DNA from: Halobacteriales archaeon QS_9_67_15
GTDB taxonomy: Archaea > Halobacteriota > Halobacteria > Halobacteriales > Haloarculaceae
Reading direction: 5' to 3'
Assembly (NCBI GenBank): GCA_003023165.1
Contig: PXSD01000055.1
Location: 22,248 to 27,349 of the forward strand
Length of the DNA: 5,102 bases
Shown: in pieces, positions 1 to 4,440 of the stretch
How positions within the stretch are numbered: position 1 is the first letter of the stretch
Layout of the letters: every line of letters starts with the position of its first letter
The notes under the pieces: generated by a model
What the model was told of the DNA's origin: nothing
Seen by the model: the letters and a program-made list of their open reading frames with translations, nothing else
Databases searched by the model: none
Program-made: the position numbers and the translations under genes

Positions 1-43
1 CGGCCGAACGAAGTGAGGCCGCGCCTTTTTCACCCATGTTTTT
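1..43 (+). terminator. Hairpin followed by two T tracts, probable transcript end of an upstream gene
   Basis: Bases 1-5 (cggcc) pair with 17-21 (ggccg) around an 11-base loop, gaacgaagtga. Two runs of five T follow at 26-30 and 39-43. A GC-rich hairpin followed by T tracts on the + strand resembles a transcription end; archaeal RNA polymerase terminates on T-rich stretches, with or without a hairpin. The stem is cut by the window edge and may be longer. The hairpin has the same 11-base-loop design as the repeats at 68-122 and 1750-1804, so it may be a repeat copy that happens to lie next to T tracts. No upstream gene can be identified. Confidence 0.4.
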
Positions 44-67
44 GCCGGTCGGGTGCCCGCAGGGCGT

Positions 68-122
68 GCGAGGCCGACCAGAGGGAGGCCTCGATGCGAA
101 CGGTGACCGGAGGGAACCGTGA
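68..122 (+). repeat. Two-hairpin palindromic repeat unit, intergenic copy
   Basis: Two hairpins lie in tandem. Hairpin A is cgaggcc (69-75) pairing with ggcctcg (87-93) around the 11-base loop gaccagaggga. Hairpin B is acggt (100-104) pairing with accgt (116-120) around the 11-base loop gaccggaggga. A 6-base spacer (94-99) separates them. The same arrangement, with identical stem lengths, loop lengths and spacer, recurs inside the helicase gene at 1750-1804. The ungapped alignment has about 45 of 55 identical bases, and one stem pair of hairpin B differs in a compensating way (T-A here, G-C there). It lies just upstream of the helicase promoter. Whether it acts as DNA, acts as RNA, or is simply a mobile repeat cannot be told from the window. 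Confidence 0.7.
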
Positions 123-163
123 GGGAGGCGACCGAGGACACCCGACCGGGAAAAAGATGGTTG

Positions 164-176
164 CGAGAATTTAAAT
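164..176 (+). promoter_or_regulatory. TATA box (with possible BRE) of the hel308 gene
   Basis: The sequence tttaaat at 170-176 is a good archaeal TATA box, with a purine-rich cgagaa (164-169) in the BRE position just before it. Its centre is about 28 bases before the ATG at 201. With the usual 25-27-base spacing, transcription should start at or a base or two before the start codon, giving a leaderless mRNA. A ggagg at 180-184 lies about 16 bases from the ATG, too far to be a normal ribosome binding site, which fits a leaderless transcript. Confidence 0.6.
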
Positions 177-200
177 CGCGGAGGGCGCAAGGCGTCGGTA

Positions 201-2750
201 ATGGACGTCGCGGACATCCCGGGCGTACCCGACTGGTTGCCCGAGCACCTGCAGGCCGACGGCATCGAGTCGCTGTACCCGCCACAGGCCGAAGCCGTCG
301 ACGCCGGCATCACCGAGGGCGAGAACCTCGTCGCCAGCGTCCCGACGGCAAGCGGCAAGACCCTGGTCGCCACGCTCGCAATGCTATCCTCCGTCGAACG
401 CGGGGCGCGAAGCGCCCCGGACACCGAGCGCGGCGAAGCCGCGAGCGGGCGCGGTGGGAAGGCCCTCTACATCGTCCCGTTGCGCGCGCTCGCGAGCGAG
501 AAGCGCGAGGAGTTCGAGCAGTTCGAGCAGTACGGGCTCGATGTCGGCGTCTCGACCGGTAACTACGAGTCCGAGGGCGGCTGGCTCGCGACGAAGGACG
601 TCGTCGTCGCAACGAGCGAGAAGGTCGACTCGCTGGTCAGGAACGACGCGCCGTGGCTGGACGAGCTGACCTGCGTCGTCTCGGACGAGGTCCACCTCGT
701 CGACGACCCGAACCGCGGCCCGACGCTGGAGGTCACGCTCGCCAAACTCCGCCAGCTCAACCCCGACCTGCAGACCGTCGCGCTCTCGGCGACCATCGGC
801 AACGCCGAGGCGCTCGCCGACTGGCTCGACGCCGCGCTCGTCGACTCGGACTGGCGGCCCATCGAACTGAAGAAGGGCGTCCACTACGGACAGGCGCTCC
901 ACCTCGAAGACGGGTCCCAGCACGAACTCCCCGTTGGGAACTCGGAGAAGCCGACCGCGGCGATCGTCCGCGACACGCTGGCGGACGACGGCTCGACGCT
1001 GGTGTTCGTCAACTCCCGTCGCAACGCCGAGGCCGCCGCCGGACGGCTCGCGTCGACCGTCGACCCCCACCTCACGCCCGACGAGCGCCGGCAACTCGCC
1101 GAGATCGCCAACGAGATCCGCGACGTGAGCGACACGGAGACGAGCGACGACCTCGCCGACGCCGTCGAGAGCGGCGCGGCGTTCCACCACGCCGGCTGTG
1201 CGAACGACCATCGCTCGCTCGTCGAGGACGCCTTCCGCGACCGGCTGATCAAGGTGGTTTCCGCCACGCCCACGCTCGCGGCCGGTGTGAACACGCCCTC
1301 GCGGCGGGTCGTCGTCCGCGACTGGCGGCGCTACGACGGCACCGCCGGCGGGATGCAGCCGCTCTCGGTGCTCGAAGTCCACCAGATGATGGGCCGCGCC
1401 GGTCGCCCCGGCCGCGACCCGTACGGCGAGGCGCTCCTGCTCGCCAGCAGTCACGACGAACTCGACGAGCTGTTCGAGCGGTACGTCTGGGCCGAACCGG
1501 AGGAGATCGACTCGAAGCTCGCGGCCGAACCCGCGCTCCGGACGCACATCCTCGCCACCGTCGCCTCCGGGTTCGCCAACTCCCGCGAGGGCCTGCTGGA
1601 GTTCCTCGAACAGACGCTTCACGCGAGTCAAAACGCCGACCGATACCAGTTAGAGCGGGTCATGGACGACATGATCGAGTACCTCGAACGGAACGACTTT
1701 CTCGAACGCGAGGCGCGGAGCGCCTCGAACGGGTCGAGCGGTGAGCGGAGCGAGGCCGACCATCGAGAGGCCTCGACGGGAACGGGGAGCGAAGCGACCC
1801 GTGACCCGAGCGAACCGCGAGACAGCGACGGCGACGACCTGACGGCCACGTCGCTCGGCCACACCGTCTCGCGGCTCTACCTCGACCCGATGAGCGCCGC
1901 GGAGATCATCGACGGCCTGCGCGACTGGCAGCGCGGCGACGGCCGCGCGCGCTCGGAGTCCGAGGAACCCGCTCCCGAGACGGAACCGCCCGGATTCACG
2001 ACGGCGGGGGAGCTGGCCGACGACGCCGACGAGGGCGAGGACGCCGAACGACCGGACCCCACGGCGCTGGGGCTCTACCACCTCGTCGCGCGCACGCCGG
2101 ACATGTACGAACTCTACCTGCGCTCGGGCGACGAGGAGGAGTACCAGATGCTCGCCTTCGAGCGCGAGGAGGAGTTCCTCGGGTCGACGCCGAGCGAGTT
2201 CGACCCGACGTTCGAGGACTGGCTCTCGGCGCTGAAGACCGCCCGACTCCTCGAAGACTGGGCCAGCGAGGTCGACGAGAACGAGATCACCGACCGCTAC
2301 GGCGTCGGCCCCGGCGACGTTCGCGGGAAGGTCGAGACCGCACAGTGGCTGCTCGGTGCCGCCGAGTCGCTCGCGGGCGAACTGGGTCTCGGACTCGCTC
2401 CCGCTATCCGCGAGGCACGCGTCCGCGCCGAACACGGCGTCCGCGAGGAACTCACGGACCTCGCAGGCGTCCGCGGAGTCGGCCGCAAGCGCGCGCGGAG
2501 ACTGTACCGGGCCGGGATCGAGGACCGCGCGGCCCTGCGCGACGCCGACAAGTCCGTCGTGCTCGGCGCGCTCCGCGGCCGCGAACGCACCGCGGAGGCG
2601 GTCCTCGAGAACGCCGGGCACCGCGACCCCTCGATGGACGACGTGGAGCCGGACGTAGACGCCCGGCCGGACGATGACGGGGACGGTGGCGACCCCGACG
2701 GGACGGACCCGGACGACGAGGAGGACCAGTCGAGTCTCGGTGATTTCTGA
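201..2750 (+). CDS. hel308: Hel308-family ATP-dependent DNA helicase (Ski2-like, superfamily 2)
   Basis: This is an 849-residue 3'-to-5' DNA helicase of the Hel308 family, which unwinds forked DNA at stalled replication forks and influences recombination. Visible motifs are LYPPQ (25-29, Q motif), PTASGKT (48-54, Walker A), IVPLRALASEK (91-101, Ia), SDEVHLV (161-167, DExH Walker B), ALSATIGN (194-201, III), VFVNSRR (268-274, IV), VVSATPTLAAGVNTPSRR (352-369, V) and HQMMGRAGRPGR (394-405, VI). A winged helix and ratchet bundle follow (about 430-735), then a helix-hairpin-helix (754-773, LAGVRGVGRKRARRLYRAGI) carrying the RAR single-strand DNA contact (764-766). The protein is longer than the roughly 700 residues of Archaeoglobus Hel308. 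The extra length lies in Ser/Glu/Arg-rich inserts at about 69-85, 505-542 and 581-620 and in an acidic tail (810-842). The tail ends in QSSLGDF, a PIP box. The start at 201 is supported by the TATA box 28 bases upstream and by the family-like N-terminus. All catalytic motifs are intact, so it should be active. Confidence 0.95.
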   Translation: MDVADIPGVPDWLPEHLQADGIESLYPPQAEAVDAGITEGENLVASVPTASGKTLVATLAMLSSVERGARSAPDTERGEAASGRGGKALYIVPLRALASEKREEFEQFEQYGLDVGVSTGNYESEGGWLATKDVVVATSEKVDSLVRNDAPWLDELTCVVSDEVHLVDDPNRGPTLEVTLAKLRQLNPDLQTVALSATIGNAEALADWLDAALVDSDWRPIELKKGVHYGQALHLEDGSQHELPVGNSEKPTAAIVRDTLADDGSTLVFVNSRRNAEAAAGRLASTVDPHLTPDERRQLAEIANEIRDVSDTETSDDLADAVESGAAFHHAGCANDHRSLVEDAFRDRLIKVVSATPTLAAGVNTPSRRVVVRDWRRYDGTAGGMQPLSVLEVHQMMGRAGRPGRDPYGEALLLASSHDELDELFERYVWAEPEEIDSKLAAEPALRTHILATVASGFANSREGLLEFLEQTLHASQNADRYQLERVMDDMIEYLERNDFLEREARSASNGSSGERSEADHREASTGTGSEATRDPSEPRDSDGDDLTATSLGHTVSRLYLDPMSAAEIIDGLRDWQRGDGRARSESEEPAPETEPPGFTTAGELADDADEGEDAERPDPTALGLYHLVARTPDMYELYLRSGDEEEYQMLAFEREEEFLGSTPSEFDPTFEDWLSALKTARLLEDWASEVDENEITDRYGVGPGDVRGKVETAQWLLGAAESLAGELGLGLAPAIREARVRAEHGVREELTDLAGVRGVGRKRARRLYRAGIEDRAALRDADKSVVLGALRGRERTAEAVLENAGHRDPSMDDVEPDVDARPDDDGDGGDPDGTDPDDEEDQSSLGDF
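401..455 (+). repeat. In-frame palindromic insert in hel308 between motifs I and Ia
   Basis: There are two GNA-triloop hairpins: an 8-bp stem (401-408 with 412-419) around gaa, and a 6-bp stem (429-434 with 438-443) around gaa. Both centre on gcgaagc, a heptamer known for forming an unusually stable DNA mini-hairpin. The segment encodes residues 68-85, roughly ARSAPDTERGEAASGRG, between V65-E-R-G and G86-K-A-L-Y. Removing residues 69-85 gives ERGGKALYIVPLRAL, a natural-looking Hel308 sequence. The insert is 51 bases and keeps the frame. That the ancestor lacked it is inferred from memory of the family and was not computed. Confidence 0.65.
1709..1804 (+). repeat. In-frame cluster of palindromic repeats in hel308, coding copy of the 68-122 unit
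   Basis: The cluster starts with an 8-bp stem (1709-1716 with 1720-1727) around the triloop gga. The unit shared with 68-122 follows: hairpin A is cgaggcc (1751-1757) with ggcctcg (1769-1775), loop gaccatcgaga, and hairpin B is acggg (1782-1786) with cccgt (1798-1802), loop gagcgaagcga. A degenerate third loop-like sequence, gagcggagcga, lies at 1743-1753. The cluster encodes residues about 505-535, a Ser/Glu/Arg-rich linker, between LERE (501-504) and the conserved TSLGHTVSRLYLDPMSAAEI block (550-569). No stop codon is introduced. Confidence 0.7.
2727..2747 (+). other. C-terminal PIP box (PCNA-interacting peptide) of Hel308
   Basis: The last seven residues, Q843-S-S-L-G-D-F849, fit the PIP-box pattern Q-x-x-(hydrophobic)-x-x-(aromatic). 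They lie at the extreme C-terminus, where archaeal PIP boxes are often found (for example in FEN1 and RNase HII). A disordered acidic tract (about 810-842, rich in Asp, Pro and Gly) tethers the peptide to the helix-hairpin-helix domain. The pattern is seen directly; binding to the sliding clamp is inferred. It would place the helicase at replication forks. Confidence 0.6.
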
Positions 2751-2751
2751 T

Positions 2752-2757
2752 GAGGTG
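2752..2757 (+). promoter_or_regulatory. Possible ribosome binding site of cgi121
   Basis: The sequence gaggtg matches the anti-Shine-Dalgarno end of haloarchaeal 16S rRNA (CACCTC). It lies 12 bases before the ATG at 2770, a slightly long spacing, and directly after the hel308 stop. No TATA box is visible in the 19-base gap, so translation from a shared hel308-cgi121 mRNA is likely. Confidence 0.45.
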
Positions 2758-2769
2758 GGGTGAGCGCCG

Positions 2770-3303
2770 ATGGAACTGATCGAGGGGGTCGCGACCGTCG
2801 ACGACCTGGACGCGTTCGTCGCGCGACTCGGTGCGGTCGGTGACGAACACGGCGTCACGGTGCAGGCGTTCGACGCCCGTCTGGTCGTCGACCGCGCGCA
2901 CCTCGAACGGGCGGTCGGACTCGCCGACCGCGCGATAGCGCGCGGCGAGAACGTCGCCCGCGAGCGAAGCGTCGAGATACTGCTGTACGCCGCCGGGACG
3001 CGGCAGATCGACCGCGCGCTCGACGTCGGCGTCAGCGAGGGCGAGTGCCCGACGGTGGTCCTGGTCGACGCGGTGGCCGGCGAGGAGTCCAGCGAGACCG
3101 ACGACGCAGAACGGCGCGGGGCGGCGGCCGTTCGGAATATCGAGCGCGGCGGGACCCTCGGCCCCGCGGAGACGCTCGGAGCGTCCGACCCCGAGCGAGT
3201 GCGCGAGTACTTCGACGTCGGTGACGCGGAACTCGACGCGGTCGACGGGACGCTCGCCGACGTGGTCCGCGAACGGGTGGCGTTGCTCGACGTGGAAAAG
3301 TGA
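2770..3303 (+). CDS. cgi121: KEOPS complex subunit Cgi121
   Basis: This is a 177-residue protein of the Cgi121/TPRKB family. KEOPS (Kae1, Bud32, Cgi121, Pcc1) installs N6-threonylcarbamoyl adenosine (t6A) on position 37 of ANN-decoding tRNAs. Cgi121 binds the kinase Bud32 and, in archaea, helps recruit tRNA through its 3' CCA end. The signature is EILLYAAGTRQI (69-80), followed by DRALDVGVSEG (81-91); VQAFDAR (31-37) and a central helix HLERAVGLADRAIARG (44-59) also fit the family. The C-terminal part (about 104-177) is acidic and variable, including the stretch EESSETDDAERRGAA. Its length is near the family's upper range. The start is the first ATG after the hel308 stop, preceded by gaggtg. 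The 19-base gap and shared strand suggest an operon with the helicase. A gagcgaagcg at 2962-2971 lies in conserved coding sequence and has no flanking inverted repeat, so I do not count it as a repeat copy. Confidence 0.88.
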   Translation: MELIEGVATVDDLDAFVARLGAVGDEHGVTVQAFDARLVVDRAHLERAVGLADRAIARGENVARERSVEILLYAAGTRQIDRALDVGVSEGECPTVVLVDAVAGEESSETDDAERRGAAAVRNIERGGTLGPAETLGASDPERVREYFDVGDAELDAVDGTLADVVRERVALLDVEK

Positions 3304-3342
3304 CCGGTCCCGTTCTCTGACGCCGGGGATCGCCGCCACCAG

Positions 3343-3349
3343 TTTATAT
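3343..3349 (+). promoter_or_regulatory. TATA box of the usp gene at 3371
   Basis: The sequence tttatat at 3343-3349 is centred about 25 bases before the ATG at 3371. Transcription should therefore begin at or next to the start codon, giving a leaderless message. It is the clearest TATA box in the window. It makes this gene independent of the hel308-cgi121 operon, whose last stop lies 40 bases further upstream. Confidence 0.7.
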
Positions 3350-3370
3350 TTCGAGGCCGATACGTCGAGT

Positions 3371-3808
3371 ATGTACGACCAGATTCTCGTTCCGACGGAC
3401 GGCAGCGACGGCGCGAGCGCGGCACTCGACGAGGCCGTGGACCTGGCGGCGGCGTTCGACGCGACGGTCCACTCGCTGTACGTCGTCGACACCGCGGCGG
3501 TCGGGTCCGAGGCCGGAACCGTCGACCTGGTCGAGTCGTTCGAGCAGATGGGCGAGGACGCCGTCGACGCGGCGGCGACTCGGGCGCGGGACGCCGGCGT
3601 CGACGCCACGGGGACGGTCGCAACTGGGTCACCTCACCGAGCGATCCTCGACTACGCCGCGGACAACGGGATCGACCTGGTCGTGATGGGCACGCACGGC
3701 CGGACCGGACTGGAGCGGTACCTCCTGGGGAGTATCACCGAGAAGGTCGTCCGGACGGCCGAGATGCCGGTGTTGACGGTTCGCGCGGACGAGGCCGGCG
3801 ACGAGTAG
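3371..3808 (+). CDS. Universal stress protein, UspA family, ATP-binding type
   Basis: This is a 145-residue single-domain Usp, the usual length, predicted to be a cytoplasmic dimer with a Rossmann-like alpha/beta fold. The N-terminal strand and nucleotide-contacting aspartate are in MYDQILVPTDGS (D10). The ATP-binding signature G-x2-G-x9-G-(S/T) is complete: G107-TH-G110, nine residues, then G120-S121 (GTHGRTGLERYLLGS). The final strand MPVLTV (132-137) completes the fold. The open frame extends upstream to 3221, but the start at 3371 is chosen because homologous Usp proteins begin exactly there and a TATA box lies 25 bases before it. The exact role of individual haloarchaeal Usp proteins is unknown; the family is linked to stress survival and nucleotide sensing. 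It is followed by two further Usp-related sequences, one decayed and one divergent. Confidence 0.92.
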   Translation: MYDQILVPTDGSDGASAALDEAVDLAAAFDATVHSLYVVDTAAVGSEAGTVDLVESFEQMGEDAVDAAATRARDAGVDATGTVATGSPHRAILDYAADNGIDLVVMGTHGRTGLERYLLGSITEKVVRTAEMPVLTVRADEAGDE

Positions 3809-3857
3809 TCGGCGAGGTCGTAGTCCGGCCCCGCCCGGAGTAAGGCCAGGAGGGCTC

Positions 3858-4040
3858 GTGCGTACGCGTACGAAGTTCGCCGTTGCGACCGACGGCTCGG
3901 CCGAGAGCGACCGGGCGCTCGACCACGCCGTCGAGATGGCGACCGCGACCTCTCGGACGGGCACGAGCGCGTCCTCGGGAGCGTTGCGAAAGGCGTCGTC
4001 GAGCGGTCGTCGTTCCCAGTCACCGTCGTCCGCGGAGCAG
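3858..4040 (+). pseudogene. Remnant of a UspA-family gene with its middle deleted and frame broken
   Basis: The first about 30 codons from GTG 3858 read VRTRTKFAVATDGSAESDRALDHAVEMATAT, the opening strand and helix of a Usp (compare LVPTDGS in the intact neighbour). From about 3947 the matching sequence continues in another frame as DLSDGHERVLGSVAKGVVERSSFPVTVVRG, the closing part of a Usp (compare LLGSITEKVVRTAEMPVLTVR). About 80-90 codons between these pieces, including the G-x2-G half of the ATP site, are absent, and the two pieces are out of phase. No stop follows the C-terminal piece in its frame for more than 70 codons; it runs antisense into the coaD remnant. A ggaggg at 3849-3854 lies only 3 bases before the GTG. 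A short frame-0 peptide (87 residues, to 4121) could be made, but its second half resembles nothing. Confidence is high that this is Usp-derived and moderate on the exact ends. Confidence 0.75.
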
Positions 4041-4349
4041 TCAGGACGAGCCGTCGTCCCCGTCGACCCCGCCGCCTCCCTCGCCCGTGCCCGCGGAGAG
4101 ATCCCCGTGTTCGTCGTGTAGTTCCCGGACCGCCACGTCGCGCCCCCGCTCGTCGAGCGATTCGAGCTCCGCACGCACTCGCTCGCGACGCTCGGAGACG
4201 TCGGGGACGGGGCGCTCGCGCTTGCCGCGGGCGAACTCGTCGCTGGTCAGCGCGACGAGGACCCCCTCGTCGCCCCGCTCGAGCGCCTTCCTGAACAGCG
4301 CGCGGTGACCGTCGTGAACTGGCCCGAACGTGCCGGCGACTGCGACGCG
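4041..4349 (-). pseudogene. coaD: Remnant of archaeal-type phosphopantetheine adenylyltransferase (coaD), start lost and shortened
   Basis: Read on the minus strand, codons from 4349 give RVAVAGTFGPVHDGHRALF, the nucleotidyltransferase opening with the HxGH motif (here H-D-G-H), then LVALTSDEFARGKRERPVPD, both typical of archaeal CoaD, which joins ATP and 4'-phosphopantetheine in coenzyme A synthesis. The frame runs 102 residues to a TGA (4041-4043), whereas the family is about 150-170. The central and C-terminal catalytic part, including the ISSTR-like motif, is missing. After VAVRELHDEHG the sequence passes into an acidic Gly-rich tail ending GVDGDDGSS, which looks like a native C-terminus, so an internal deletion is more likely than simple truncation. 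The codon before CGC, where ATG is expected, is TAG (4350-4352), and no ATG, GTG or TTG occurs in frame nearby. A weak TATA-like cactttgtc (complement of 4371-4379) lies about 25 bases upstream, consistent with a former leaderless start at that point. A working copy should exist elsewhere. Confidence 0.75.
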
Positions 4350-4440
4350 CTACCGGACAGTCGGCCCGGCGGACAAAGTGTCTCATGGACGGTGCGGCCT
4401 CGACGGCAGTAACCGGCGTCCGGCGCGACCGCGGCGGGAG

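Noticed and set aside
119..562. A 147-codon + strand frame overlapping the start of hel308
   Set aside because: It is Arg-rich, out of frame with the helicase, and overlaps the conserved Q motif and Walker A coding region. It is a shadow of hel308.
384..1631. A 415-codon open frame on the minus strand
   Set aside because: It is antisense to hel308 in a register that mirrors its codon bias (Val/Leu/Arg/Gly-rich), with no promoter and no family resemblance.
2750..2769. An ATG overlapping the hel308 stop (TGATG) as the cgi121 start
   Set aside because: It is out of frame with Cgi121 and stops after nine codons; the ATG at 2770 gives the family-like N-terminus.
2962..2972. gagcgaagcg inside cgi121 as another repeat copy
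   Set aside because: No inverted repeat flanks it, and it encodes conserved family sequence just before EILLYAAGTRQI, so it is ordinary coding DNA.
3221..3370. Upstream extension of the usp reading frame
   Set aside because: It would overlap the end of cgi121 and contain the TATA box; its residues do not resemble a Usp. The ATG at 3371 fits the family start.
1650..3632. A 660-codon open frame on the minus strand
   Set aside because: It runs antisense to the motif-rich hel308 and cgi121 genes and its translation is low-complexity Arg/Pro/Ser sequence with no recognisable motif. Long antisense frames are expected in GC-rich haloarchaeal DNA.
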